Notes: generated from the sequence alone by a model not told the origin. DNA of 23,455 bases from JABFRJ01 sp964389095 (GCA_964389095.1 CAYMEB010000053.1:1-23455), one strand, 5' to 3'; shown: positions 1 to 5,484, counted from the first letter of the stretch. Numbers and translations: made by a program.

Positions 1-280
1 TTCGTCCAGGCACGGCGGCCGGGCGCTTCTGCGTTCCCAGGAGATCCATCAGCTGGTCGCGCAGTTTGACCGAGGCACCAACCAGGGAAGCGCGTGCGGC
101 CGGATCCAGGCCGGGAGCGCTGGCTTCCTGGTGCACGACTTCGAGTTCCCGCCGGGCGCTCAAGACCATCCGCCCAGGCAGCGTGAGGCGAGCGGCAGCA
201 AGGATCGCCTGGTTCCGTTTTTCCCTTCTGGCGAGGCTTTGCGGGCTCGCGTTGGGAGCCACCGATTCCAGTTCTGGCAT
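1..280 (-). CDS. Small helical phage protein, 3' end cut by window edge; possible packaging-module gene
   Basis: An open frame runs from an ATG at 280-278 leftward off the window, giving 93 residues with no stop. It begins MPELESVAPNASPQ and is rich in Ala, Arg, Leu and Gln, with predicted amphipathic helices (for example AILAAARLTLPGRMVLSARR). It has no Cys and no membrane segment. A GTG lies two codons upstream in frame and is an alternative start. It is divergent from the plus-strand early genes and has the same orientation as the structural genes at the other end of the window, so it may open a packaging or late operon. A small terminase subunit is one possibility, because such subunits are short and helical, but I recognise no diagnostic motif. 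The reading frame looks real because its composition resembles protein, while the opposing plus frame reads as Ser/Arg shadow sequence. Confidence 0.5.
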   Translation of the reverse strand, partial: MPELESVAPNASPQSLARREKRNQAILAAARLTLPGRMVLSARRELEVVHQEASAPGLDPAARASLVGASVKLRDQLMDLLGTQKRPAAVPGR

Positions 281-357
281 GGCCACACAATGCGATTTCG
301 GACCCCAATTTCAACCAATGTTTACCGAGGTTTTCTTGAAAATCTGCGCGGGAGGGC

Positions 358-386
358 TTGACACGGAAAGCGCTTTCTGTCATCGT
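358..386 (+). promoter_or_regulatory. Candidate sigma-70-type promoter of the early plus-strand operon
   Basis: A perfect -35 hexamer TTGACA lies at 358-363. A 17-base spacer leads to CATCGT at 381-386, a poor match to the -10 consensus. The promoter sits in the divergent gap just before the first plus gene (ATG at 396). If the -10 is right, transcription would begin within a few bases of that ATG and the mRNA would be nearly leaderless. The -35 is seen directly; promoter function is inferred. Confidence 0.35.
363..380. promoter_or_regulatory. Palindrome between the -35 and -10 elements, candidate operator
   Basis: GAAAGCGCTTTC at 366-377 is a perfect 12-base palindrome. Two further pairs (363/380 and 364/379) match beyond one mismatch. 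It lies inside the spacer of the candidate early promoter, the usual position for a repressor operator. TGACA (359-363) and TGTCA (378-382) also flank it as an almost symmetric outer pair. Confidence 0.4.
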
Positions 387-395
387 GTCCACCGT

Positions 396-623
396 ATGAA
401 ATACCTCCCCACCCTCGACCTCTGGTCCAGCGGCATCATCAACGCCCTCCACACCGGCGCCTTGCGGCTCCAACGAGGCCAGTGGGTTCGCTGCGGCCAG
501 CAGCGCCCCTCCCGGTTCGTTCGAGCCACAGAATCGTCGATCTGGGCCGTCCACCCGCAGCCGGGGCAGCAGCGGCAGTTCTTGTCGGTCTGCGAGTCGT
601 TCCGCCGCCGGGGCGGCCTGTGA
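396..623 (+). CDS. 75-aa early phage protein of unknown function
   Basis: The protein begins MKYLPTLDLWSSGIINAL and is rich in Arg, Gln and Trp, with segments RLQRGQWVRCG and PSRFVRATESSIWAVHP. The pattern of short hydrophobic strands separated by polar turns suggests a small beta-rich fold. The frame is open much further upstream, but that part overlaps the regulatory gap and reads as low-quality sequence, so I chose the ATG at 396. There is no good Shine-Dalgarno (SD) sequence, consistent with a near-leaderless first gene. A strong hairpin lies directly after the stop. I recall similar short 'LQRGQWV' proteins in phages but cannot name a function. It is the first gene of the early run. Confidence 0.55.
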   Translation: MKYLPTLDLWSSGIINALHTGALRLQRGQWVRCGQQRPSRFVRATESSIWAVHPQPGQQRQFLSVCESFRRRGGL

Positions 624-625
624 TC

Positions 626-661
626 GGATCCGGTCCCATCCTTCGGGGTGGGATCTGGTCC
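626..661 (+). repeat. Intercistronic hairpin with a UUCG tetraloop
   Basis: The arm GGTCCCATCC (632-641) pairs with GGGTGGGATC (646-655) across the loop TTCG (642-645), closed by C-G, the classic ultra-stable tetraloop. After one mismatch, GGATC (626-630) pairs with GGTCC (657-661). The stem is about 16 pairs with a few G-U wobbles. No U-tract follows, so it is more likely an mRNA stabiliser, processing site or partial attenuator than a full terminator. It lies between the stop at 623 and the next ATG at 683. Confidence 0.6.
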
Positions 662-682
662 GGCCACGGCCGGAATCGAACC

Positions 683-787
683 ATGAAACCCACCACCCGC
701 CGCCGCGTTTGCCAGGTGCTCCTGGCGCTCGCCTTCCTCGCCCTGGTCATCGTCCAGGGACTGTTGGAGATCAACCCGAACCATTGA
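683..787 (+). CDS. 34-aa single-pass membrane protein
   Basis: A very short gene with a basic N-terminus (MKPTTRRRVCQ), then one hydrophobic helix of about 17 residues (VLLALAFLALVIVQGLL) and a short polar tail ending NPNH. The positive-inside pattern predicts an inner-membrane protein with the N-terminus in the cytoplasm. The longer upstream extension of the frame reads as shadow sequence, so I start at the ATG at 683, just after the hairpin. The next gene follows the stop after two bases, supporting an operon. A tiny holin-like or host-interaction peptide is possible, but no lysis gene is adjacent and no function is claimed. Confidence 0.5.
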   Translation: MKPTTRRRVCQVLLALAFLALVIVQGLLEINPNH

Positions 788-789
788 CC

Positions 790-1008
790 ATGAAACTCTA
801 CACCATCCTCGACTCCCGAGGCCCCACGGCCTACTACCACAGCCGCGCCCGCGCAGCCATCGACCTGATCGACCGCCTGGGTGACGAGCGGCCCAACAGT
901 CTGACTGGATCCGAGATCGTCCAGGCTCTGACCAGGTCGTCCAGGCTCTGGATCCTCACCACAACCGGCCGAGAGGTCTCCATTGATTGCCAGGAGGTCG
1001 CCCGATGA
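790..1008 (+). CDS. 72-aa early phage protein, unknown function
   Basis: It starts MKLYTILDSRGPTAYYHSRA and continues with a helix (RAAIDLIDRLGDE) and a C-terminal beta-like segment (SRLWILTTTGREVSI). Its size and mixed alpha/beta pattern fit the small accessory proteins of phage early regions. The ATG at 790 lies two bases after the preceding stop, and the end overlaps the next gene as ATGA. A short direct repeat (TCGTCCAGGCTCTG at 917-930 and 937-950) is inside the gene and encodes SEIVQALTRSSRLW; it may reflect a small duplication. I recognise no family. Confidence 0.55.
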   Translation: MKLYTILDSRGPTAYYHSRARAAIDLIDRLGDERPNSLTGSEIVQALTRSSRLWILTTTGREVSIDCQEVAR

Positions 1009-1205
1009 AGACCACGATCTCCCGGGATCCCTTCGCCAGGTGCGAAGTCGTTCGCCGCGTCGTGAAGACGACTGTGGAATGCCCAGGCTGCACCCGCCGG
1101 GCCCGGTTCCAATACGGGGTCGAGCACGACGGGATCGGCTCCCGGGTTCATTGGGACCCGCTCCTGGTCTGCGGGCTGGCTTGCTTCCGAGGGCTGCGAG
1201 ACTGA
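1005..1205 (+). CDS. 66-aa zinc-ribbon-like protein
   Basis: The protein MKTTISRDPFARCEVV... contains CPGC (Cys-x2-Cys) in the middle and a second pair, CGLAC (Cys-x3-Cys), near the C-terminus. That spacing could hold one zinc ion in a small ribbon. The start is well supported: AGGAGG (992-997) lies seven bases before the ATG, and ATGA overlaps the previous stop. Small zinc ribbons of this type in phages often bind nucleic acid or another protein, but no partner can be read from the sequence. A 74-base gap with a hairpin follows. Confidence 0.6.
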   Translation: MKTTISRDPFARCEVVRRVVKTTVECPGCTRRARFQYGVEHDGIGSRVHWDPLLVCGLACFRGLRD

Positions 1206-1211
1206 CCCGGC

Positions 1212-1238
1212 GGTGGCTGGCGTGACAGGCGAGCCACC
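1212..1238 (+). repeat. Intercistronic hairpin
   Basis: GGTGGCT (1212-1218) pairs perfectly with AGCCACC (1232-1238) across a 13-base loop, just after the stop at 1205. There is no U-tract. It is the second of three hairpin-bearing gaps in the early operon. Confidence 0.4.
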
Positions 1239-1279
1239 TGCGGATCGGTCCCCAGTAAGGATCCGACCAGAACGAAAAC

Positions 1280-1519
1280 ATGAGAACCGCCCGAGTATTC
1301 CAGGAGCCCGACGGGTTCCATTATTGCGACGCCGACCTGCCCTATCTCGACGCCCGAGGCCGAGCCATGCCGACCAGGACCGAGGCCCTTCGCGCAGCCT
1401 ACCGCGCAGGGTTCACCCATGCGATCCTTGGAACCTGGCGCCGGACGATTCCAGGCGCCGTTGGTCTGGACACCTGGGACCACGCCGAGCACCGCCGGAG
1501 CCAGGAGGTGGTCGCGTGA
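1280..1519 (+). CDS. 79-aa early phage protein, unknown function
   Basis: The protein begins MRTARVFQEPDGFHYCDADL, has a central helix-rich part (TEALRAAYRAGFTHAI) and a Trp-containing segment (GTWRRTIP), and ends in a charged tail. The ATG at 1280 follows a 74-base hairpin gap and has only a weak upstream purine run. The 3' end carries AGGAGG (1503-1508), which serves the next gene, and GTGA overlaps its start. I recognise no family. The phrase TRTEALRAAYRAGFTHA recalls short proteins that follow a position-numbered residue pattern in phage operons, but this is too weak for a name. Confidence 0.5.
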   Translation: MRTARVFQEPDGFHYCDADLPYLDARGRAMPTRTEALRAAYRAGFTHAILGTWRRTIPGAVGLDTWDHAEHRRSQEVVA

Positions 1520-1731
1520 AAGCAATCTGCCCGAATGGCTGCGCCACCAGGCGCTTCCTCACCACGGCCCACGTCTGCGAGGATTGGGTCGTCGATGAGG
1601 CTGGGAACTTCCTCGGATGCGTTGAAGGTCCTGGGAATGGCTGCATCGTCAGCGAACCAGACCCCGCCAACGTCTGGACCTGCGAGACCTGCGGCGCCGC
1701 TGCGACATTCCAGGAAGGAGGTGCCGCTTGA
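1516..1731 (+). CDS. 71-aa Cys-rich phage protein, probable zinc binder
   Basis: The sequence MKAICPNGCATRRFLTTAHV is followed by CEDWVVDEAGNFLGC and ends with TCETCGAAA. It has four cysteine groups: CPNGC, a single C, two inner Cys and CETC. This layout (Cys pair, AHV-x-DW-VDE-GNF, PDP-NxWTC-x2-C) is one I recognise from many short hypothetical proteins of phages and mobile elements, whose role is not established. The N- and C-terminal Cys pairs could bind one zinc. The start is GTG at 1516, seven bases after AGGAGG, overlapping the previous stop as GTGA. A longer upstream frame exists but is shadow. Confidence 0.65.
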   Translation: MKAICPNGCATRRFLTTAHVCEDWVVDEAGNFLGCVEGPGNGCIVSEPDPANVWTCETCGAAATFQEGGAA

Positions 1732-2063
1732 CCTCCTGGTTCATTCTCTCCGGCCGGAACGGCCAGGAGATCAGCCGCCACCGCACCCTCGTCCGCGCCG
1801 TCGAGGCCCAGGAAGCCCTGTCCGAGTCGTCCACCATCACCAGGAGCGCCTCAAGCGAACCCATCGACCAGGTGGACGTGGAGATCGCGGCCGAGATCCT
1901 GCGGACGGCCGACCGCCGAGGCTGGGAGTTGCGGAACTACTTCCACGGCCTCCGGCTCGGCACCTACGCAACCAGGGAAGCGGCCGAGGCTGCGCTGGCC
2001 GAGCAGATCGCGCTGCACCCTGCGAATCGGATCAACTGCGGGGTGGAGGAGGTGGGACGATGA
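1728..2063 (+). CDS. 111-aa early phage protein with TTG start
   Basis: It starts with TTG at 1728 overlapping the previous stop (TTGA), with GGAGGT (1717-1722) five bases upstream. The protein is MTSWFILSGRNGQEISRH..., with an N-terminal strand-turn-strand, a Ser/Thr-rich stretch (SESSTITRSASS), then helices (VEIAAEILRTADRRGWELRNYF and TREAAEAALAEQIALHP). The N-terminal pattern suggests a small sensor-like or SH3-like fold, but I cannot name a family. The end overlaps the next gene as ATGA after GGAGGAGG. Confidence 0.5.
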   Translation: MTSWFILSGRNGQEISRHRTLVRAVEAQEALSESSTITRSASSEPIDQVDVEIAAEILRTADRRGWELRNYFHGLRLGTYATREAAEAALAEQIALHPANRINCGVEEVGR

Positions 2064-2461
2064 GCGCCATCTTGGAGTCGCTGCGGCGCTTCGTCGCCAG
2101 CAGGTCCGGCATCGAATGGGTGAACTACGGCGGGAGCCGCGAGGCGTTTATGGGTGATTATCGGACGATTCTACGCCACGGCCGGGACGCCCGGGCGATG
2201 CTGCGAGCGGCCGAACTGTGCCGCCTGCCCGAGGAGATCCTGGCCGATGTCCTGCGCTCCGGTCGCCTGACCTGGGACGGGTCGCGCCTGGATTACTGCA
2301 CCGGTCAGTACTACCCGACCGAATACCGGGCCGCAGCCTGTCGGGCCCTGGCCTCCGCGCTGTGGGTTCATTGGCGGGGCGATGCCGGAACCTGCGACCA
2401 GATCCGGGCCGAGGCACGCCGCAGCCTGGGCCGTGGAATCGCCAGGCGCTGGTTTGATTAG
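2060..2461 (+). CDS. 133-aa helical phage protein, unknown function
   Basis: The protein MSAILESLRRFVASRSGIEW... is mostly helical and basic, with Tyr and Trp residues in the middle (YYPTEYRAAACRALASALWVHW). The segment from about residue 31 (MGDYRTILRHGRDARAMLRA) resembles short hypothetical proteins found in phages and conjugative elements. The long upstream frame is shadow; the ATG at 2060 is supported by GGAGGAGG just upstream and an ATGA overlap with the previous stop. No catalytic motif, membrane segment or zinc site is visible. It ends at TAG followed by a gap of two hairpins. Confidence 0.55.
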   Translation: MSAILESLRRFVASRSGIEWVNYGGSREAFMGDYRTILRHGRDARAMLRAAELCRLPEEILADVLRSGRLTWDGSRLDYCTGQYYPTEYRAAACRALASALWVHWRGDAGTCDQIRAEARRSLGRGIARRWFD

Positions 2462-2466
2462 AGCAC

Positions 2467-2531
2467 GGCCGCCCCCGCGTGGGGCTGCCCTCTCTGGCCG
2501 AACGAGCCGACGGTCCCGGGCCGCTCCCGGG
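2467..2531 (+). repeat. Two consecutive GC hairpins in a 90-base gap
   Basis: The first hairpin pairs GCCCC (2471-2475) with GGGGC (2481-2485), extended by GGC/GCC after one mismatch. The second pairs CCCGGG (2515-2520) with CCCGGG (2526-2531) over a five-base loop. Neither is followed by a U-tract. The last G of the second hairpin is also the first base of a possible GTG start for the next gene. Confidence 0.4.
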
Positions 2532-2551
2532 TGATAGACCAACCAAAAACT

Positions 2552-3148
2552 ATGAACCAACACGCCAAAGGCTGGGCCATCGACCCAGTCAATCGAACGA
2601 TAACACCCGCCACCCACACCTGGGAGTCTGCGAAAGCCTGGATCGGCTGCAACCTCCTGGAACGCGTCCGCCTGGACGATGGGGAACTGTGGGTCAACGA
2701 GGAGGGCTTCCTCCTGGAAGACCACCGGCCGTGGGTCCTGAACGGCGGCCAGCTGATCGCCGGGCGGGCCTTCCTGTGCGGCCGCGAATGGACGAGCCAC
2801 AACGGCCGGCACCTGCCGACGGTGGGCTGGCTCCGCCCGACGGTCCAGGTGGAACCACCAGTTGCGCGAGCCTACCCGCTGACCGACGAGGGGGCCGCTA
2901 TGATGGCCCGAGACGCCCAGGAGGAGCGCGGCATGGCGGAGCTTGCCGCCGTTGGCGCCGAGGTCGCAGCCTGGCCGAACGATGGGCGGCGCCAGGTGTT
3001 CCGTCCGCCGACGCTGGGGGACTTCGTGACGGCGCCATCAGGTCTGACGGGGGTGGTCGTGGCGGTCGAGAATCAATGGGTCGCCGTCCGGTTTGTGGAC
3101 GGGCGGGAGATTCAGATCCCGATGAACGCGGTGGAGGTGGTTGAGTGA
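2552..3148 (+). CDS. DUF3846-like protein with C-terminal SH3/KOW-like segment
   Basis: The 198-residue protein starts MNQHAKGWAIDPVNRTIT. Its first about 95 residues follow the DUF3846 pattern known from phage and plasmid proteins: IDP...I near the start, a DxVRLDD-like turn, GELWVNEEGFL, then a loop with FLCGREW. The function of that family is not established. A helix-rich middle follows, and the last about 45 residues (GDFVTAPSG...GVVVAVENQWVAVRFVDGR) look like a small SH3/KOW-type beta barrel. A GTG at 2531 would add seven residues but lies in a hairpin and has no ribosome site; the ATG at 2552 also lacks a clear one. The end overlaps the next gene as GTGA. Confidence 0.6.
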   Translation: MNQHAKGWAIDPVNRTITPATHTWESAKAWIGCNLLERVRLDDGELWVNEEGFLLEDHRPWVLNGGQLIAGRAFLCGREWTSHNGRHLPTVGWLRPTVQVEPPVARAYPLTDEGAAMMARDAQEERGMAELAAVGAEVAAWPNDGRRQVFRPPTLGDFVTAPSGLTGVVVAVENQWVAVRFVDGREIQIPMNAVEVVE

Positions 3149-3423
3149 AGACGGATTTCACACCCGGGCCCTGGAAGCAGACCGGCACGAACGTCCGCAC
3201 GAAAGACGGCGGACTGGTATGCACAGCGGCGAATCATTGGGCCGACACCACGACTCCGCTCGCCGAGAAGGAGGCGAATGCGCGGTTGATATCAGCAGCC
3301 CCCGAGTTGCTGGAGGCGCTGGAATGGATTGTCGATGACTGGGAGCGCGTCACCGAGCGAACGCTGCCCGATGACCATCCAACGAAGGCGGCGATTGCCA
3401 AGGCAAGGGGGACCGATGAGTGA
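3145..3423 (+). CDS. 92-aa widespread phage protein with NARLISAAPELLEAL motif
   Basis: The protein begins MKTDFTPGPWKQTG and contains KEANARLISAAPELLEALEW. This combination (TPGPW near the start, then xxANARLIxAAPxLLEAL) is a signature I recognise from many short hypothetical proteins of tailed phages and prophages; no function is established. The start is GTG at 3145 in a GTGA overlap with the previous stop. After the motif comes an acidic helix (DDWERV) and a Lys-rich tail. Its position in the early run fits the usual location of this family among accessory genes. Confidence 0.7.
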   Translation: MKTDFTPGPWKQTGTNVRTKDGGLVCTAANHWADTTTPLAEKEANARLISAAPELLEALEWIVDDWERVTERTLPDDHPTKAAIAKARGTDE

Positions 3424-3652
3424 CCTGACCATCGAACGCGGCCGAGGCGCGACCTACGCGACAGACCGCTGGACTGTCTACGAGCACAGCACCTACGGGC
3501 GCGGGTCGGTCCTGGAAGGCCAAAGCCGGCGCGTCTGGCTTGATGACTTCGAGACGCTCCAGGAGGCGGTCATCGCCTACCCAGATGCGGTCGTGATGGA
3601 CGGCAGCACCTACCGGCCTCCATACCTCGGGCACCTTCGGGATGAGGATTGA
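3416..3652 (+). CDS. 78-aa early phage protein, unknown function
   Basis: The protein MSDLTIERGRGATYATDRWT continues with YEHSTYGRGSVLEGQSRRVW and ends GSTYRPPYLGHLRDED. It is rich in Tyr, Arg and Gly and probably small alpha/beta. The C-terminal PPYLGHL resembles short phage proteins of unknown role. The chosen ATG overlaps the preceding gene by eight bases; the longer frame upstream is shadow. It is the last gene before the terminator at 3682-3706, so it likely ends the first early transcription unit. Confidence 0.55.
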   Translation: MSDLTIERGRGATYATDRWTVYEHSTYGRGSVLEGQSRRVWLDDFETLQEAVIAYPDAVVMDGSTYRPPYLGHLRDED

Positions 3653-3681
3653 CGGCGCGAACCGCTTAACGTACAACCAAA

Positions 3682-3706
3682 GCCCCGGGCGACCGGGGCA
3701 TTTTTT
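3682..3706 (+). terminator. Intrinsic terminator, GNRA-loop hairpin plus six T
   Basis: GCCCCGG (3682-3688) pairs perfectly with CCGGGGC (3693-3699) around the loop GCGA, a GNRA tetraloop. One A and six T (3701-3706) follow. It closes the unit that ends at 3652. The T-run touches the ATG of the next gene at 3707, so that gene has no leader of its own beyond the hairpin. Confidence 0.8.
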
Positions 3707-4081
3707 ATGACTGCCGAATTACTTGCCGCCCTCATCTCCGTCGAATCTGGCGGGAACGACCAGGCCAGGGGCCGCCACGGGGAACTCGGTGCTCTCCAGG
3801 TGCGCGCCTGCGTCGTGAAAGACGTGAACCGGATCGCCGGCACGCGCTACCGATGGGCCGAGATGACCAACCGATGGGCCGCGTTGGGGGTATTGCAGAT
3901 TTACACGGGGCACTATTGCTCCGAGGAGCGCCTGGGAAGGAAGGCCACCGACCAGGACGTGGCCCGGGTCTGGCATGGCGGGCCGAACGGGTGGAAGCGC
4001 CGGGCGACCCTGGCGTATTGGAGGCGGGTGCGGGCTCGGATGGGTGCTTCCCTCGCAGGCGGCACCGATCCGCGCCAGTAA
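3707..4081 (+). CDS. Lysozyme/transglycosylase-like peptidoglycan hydrolase
   Basis: The 124-residue protein MTAELLAALISVESGGNDQA starts with the classic SLT/lysozyme-like catalytic helix, the expected acid being Glu13 in SVESGG. It goes on with GELGALQV (substrate-cleft GALQ pattern), then VNRI-G-RYRW, a Tyr-rich helix (GVLQIYTGHYC) and VARVWHGGPNGW near the end, the common N/HGGP turn of these folds. It would cleave the glycan strand of peptidoglycan, for lysis or local wall opening. There is no signal peptide or membrane anchor, so release would need a holin or delivery in the particle. The ATG follows the T-run of a terminator without a normal ribosome site. No spanin or clear holin lies beside it. 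Confidence 0.7.
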   Translation: MTAELLAALISVESGGNDQARGRHGELGALQVRACVVKDVNRIAGTRYRWAEMTNRWAALGVLQIYTGHYCSEERLGRKATDQDVARVWHGGPNGWKRRATLAYWRRVRARMGASLAGGTDPRQ

Positions 4082-4094
4082 CGCGGGAACGAAT

Positions 4095-4454
4095 ATGGAA
4101 ACAGAGAACCAACCGAACGAAGAGGCACCGCTGGTGCCTCCCGCAGTCAGTCAGGCGGCGTCCCAGCTGGGTCGTCGCGGCCGTGGTCGCCCGAAGACCC
4201 TCACGCCCGAGGATCGCCAGCGGCGGAGTGATCAGATGGTCGAGATAAACAAGCGCAGGACCGTCCGCGTGCAGGGCATCGTGGTGAACGGGCCGCGTGG
4301 CAACACGACGGTCCAGCAGCCGGTGAAGTCGCAGCTGGTCGAACCGGTCACGAACCCGGCGCTGGTGGATTCGATCAACCGGGCCTCGAAGGTTCCGCCC
4401 CCGTGGCCGGCCGAGGGTCGCACGGCCCGCGTGCAGGGAAGGAGGGTGGAGTGA
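4095..4454 (+). CDS. 119-aa basic protein with an AT-hook
   Basis: The protein METENQPNEEAPLVPP has an acidic, Pro-rich N-terminus, then GRRGRGRPKTLTPEDRQ with the core RGRPK (about residues 29-33), the AT-hook motif that binds the minor groove of AT-rich DNA. After a basic helix (DRQRRSDQMVEINKRR) come a short Gly-rich strand and a Pro-rich tail. Most of it is probably disordered outside the helix. It sits two genes upstream of an HU/IHF-like protein, suggesting a DNA-architecture pair. The start is the ATG at 4095 with only a weak purine run before it; the end overlaps the next gene as GTGA. Confidence 0.6.
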   Translation: METENQPNEEAPLVPPAVSQAASQLGRRGRGRPKTLTPEDRQRRSDQMVEINKRRTVRVQGIVVNGPRGNTTVQQPVKSQLVEPVTNPALVDSINRASKVPPPWPAEGRTARVQGRRVE

Positions 4455-4672
4455 GCGACGAAGTCACGAAGCGGAAGGTCACGATCGAGATCGAAGACGC
4501 CGACGGCGGGTTCTACCTGTCGCTGCGGGTTGATCCGCCGCTGCCCGAGGATGGCAGTCAGGCGCGTCCTACGGCTGCTCTGATGGCAGGCGCTGTGGCG
4601 CGTCGAGCGATCCAGGAGATGGTTGAACAGGGGGGCCGGGGAGAACAGGGATCCAAGAATGAAACGAATTGA
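4451..4672 (+). CDS. 73-aa early phage protein, unknown function
   Basis: The start is GTG at 4451 in a GTGA overlap, with GGAGG at 4441-4445. The protein MSDEVTKRKVTIEIEDADGG begins with a charged beta hairpin (KVTIEIEDADGGFYLSLRVD), followed by a Pro-rich turn and a helix (ALMAGAVARRAIQEMVEQ), then a polar tail. The 3' end overlaps the HU-like gene by 14 bases. This is a compact alpha/beta protein of unknown family, co-expressed with two predicted DNA-binding proteins. Confidence 0.55.
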   Translation: MSDEVTKRKVTIEIEDADGGFYLSLRVDPPLPEDGSQARPTAALMAGAVARRAIQEMVEQGGRGEQGSKNETN

Positions 4673-4961
4673 GATCGCCAGACGCGTCTCCGAGGAATGC
4701 GGACTCCTGGTGCCTCACGCCAAACAGGTCGTGGACTGCGTGATGGACGTGCTGACCGAAGAGGTCCTGAAAGGGGAACTGTCGCTGCCCGATTTCGGGA
4801 AGTTTGAGGTCCGCTGGACGAAGCCGATGGTTGGCCGCAACCCGCTGAAGCCCGAGGTCGAGATCCCGATTCCGCCCAGGCCGAAGGTGGTGTTCAAGCC
4901 ATCGAAGGAGTTGGCGGATCGGGTGATAAAACTACTTGCGGCTGTGCCACGTAAAGCGTAG
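4659..4961 (+). CDS. HU/IHF-like DNA-bending protein
   Basis: At 100 residues it has the length of the HU/IHF family. It starts MKRIEIARRVSEECGLLVPH, the N-terminal helix pair, then the LSLPDFGKFEVRW strand pattern equal to the family's L-xxFGxF, then GRNPLKPEVEIPIPPRPKVV, where GRNP is the DNA-intercalating arm tip, and ends FKPSKELADRV as in the family's FKPGKxL. It would bend or coat phage or host DNA, and could act in replication, packaging or recombination. The ATG at 4659 is preferred over a TTG twelve codons upstream. It is the last plus-strand gene, 31 bases before a strong terminator. Confidence 0.85.
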   Translation: MKRIEIARRVSEECGLLVPHAKQVVDCVMDVLTEEVLKGELSLPDFGKFEVRWTKPMVGRNPLKPEVEIPIPPRPKVVFKPSKELADRVIKLLAAVPRKA

Positions 4962-4992
4962 GCTACCACCGCTTGTAGGGTCATAGTTTGTG

Positions 4993-5026
4993 AGCCCCTG
5001 GGATTGAGAGGTCCCGGGGGCTTTTT
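4993..5026 (+). terminator. Intrinsic terminator at the end of the early plus operon
   Basis: AGCCCCTGGGA (4993-5003) pairs with TCCCGGGGGCT (5012-5022), eleven pairs with one G-U, over the loop TTGAGAGG. A run of five T (5022-5026) follows. It terminates the plus transcript that ends with the HU-like gene. Confidence 0.85.
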
Positions 5027-5036
5027 CTGTAGAGTT

Positions 5037-5068
5037 CCCCCACCTGGTGATCCAATGCCAGGCGGGGG
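5037..5068 (-). repeat. GC-rich hairpin in the convergent gap
   Basis: CCCCC-A-CCTGG (5037-5047) pairs with CCAGG-C-GGGGG (5058-5068), ten pairs with one A-C mismatch, over a ten-base loop. It lies between the plus terminator and the end of the minus operon at 5127. Without a U-tract on the minus strand it is not a textbook terminator, but its position fits a role in stopping or stabilising the minus transcript. Confidence 0.45.
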
Positions 5069-5126
5069 ATGCGCCGATGCCAGACCGATGGGTGGAAAAC
5101 TATGGAAACCACCCCGGCCACGTCAG

Positions 5127-5369
5127 CTACTCAAAGTCGTCCATGCTCATGTCGATCCACGCTCCGGTCACGCCGGGAACACGCTTGAGATTCGCCAGGA
5201 GCGTCTCTGGCTCCTGCGAGTGCGTCACGCAGATTCCAATCACGTCCTTGTGGCCACGGTCCGATAGCTCGGTGATGTCAATACAGACGCACCGGTTACC
5301 GGTGAGGTTTATCCGGAGCATGGCGGTGGATGGATCGTCGAGTGGCTTCTTGGGTGCGCGCTTCTTCAT
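5127..5369 (-). CDS. 80-aa protein of unknown function, last gene of the minus operon
   Basis: The protein starts with a basic segment (MKKRAPKKPLDDPSTAM), then alternating strands (LRINLTGNRCVCIDITEL and KDVIGICVTHS) and a helix (ETLLANLKRV), with an acidic C-terminus. This looks like a small beta-alpha-beta domain. The ATG overlaps the end of the upstream HTH-like gene as ATGA. It is followed by a 58-base stretch and then the convergent hairpin. No family is recognised. Confidence 0.5.
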   Translation of the reverse strand: MKKRAPKKPLDDPSTAMLRINLTGNRCVCIDITELSDRGHKDVIGICVTHSQEPETLLANLKRVPGVTGAWIDMSMDDFE

Positions 5370-5484
5370 TCAGCGCGGCCTTGAACCGTTTGAGTGCCTG
5401 CTGGCACGTCCAACACGGGTCCGGTTGACTGCACCCGCAGGCTATCCTCTCGGATAGCAAGTGTGCGATTTCTTTCCAGTCCAT
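5296..5484 (-). CDS. Alternative-frame ORF with Cys cluster, overlapping two genes; uncertain
   Basis: The frame from the ATG at 5484 gives 62 residues, MDWKEIAHLLSERIACGCSQ followed by PDPCWTCQQALKRFKAALN. The first about 40 residues look like a real protein (helix, CGC...CWTC cluster, basic helix) and show about 72% G/C at third positions by my count, against about 50% for the overlapping frame of the 5366-5626 gene. The remainder lies in a third frame over the 80-aa gene and looks like shadow. There is no SD sequence. Either this is a true overlapping gene or a frameshift separates it from its neighbours. Confidence 0.35.
   Translation of the reverse strand: MDWKEIAHLLSERIACGCSQPDPCWTCQQALKRFKAALNEEARTQEATRRSIHRHAPDKPHR

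Noticed and set aside
66..395. Upstream extension of the 396-623 frame
   Set aside because: It is antisense to the 1-280 gene and crosses the control region; the composition is Ser/Arg shadow.
669..684. GGAATCGAACC resembling the T-arm of a minus-strand tRNA
   Set aside because: The flanks do not form a T-stem, anticodon arm or acceptor stem, and the region beside it encodes the membrane peptide.
683..787. Membrane peptide as a holin partner of the lysozyme-like gene
   Set aside because: It is only 34 residues and lies almost 3 kb away with a terminator between; no sequence evidence links the two.
917..950. Short direct repeat of 14 bases as a regulatory iteron
   Set aside because: It is only two copies within a coding region, encodes part of the 72-aa protein, and the period is not repeated.
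439..1281. Long minus-strand open frame of 280 codons over the early genes
   Set aside because: It is an Arg/Pro/Gly-rich antisense shadow of well-supported plus genes with ribosome sites and overlaps.
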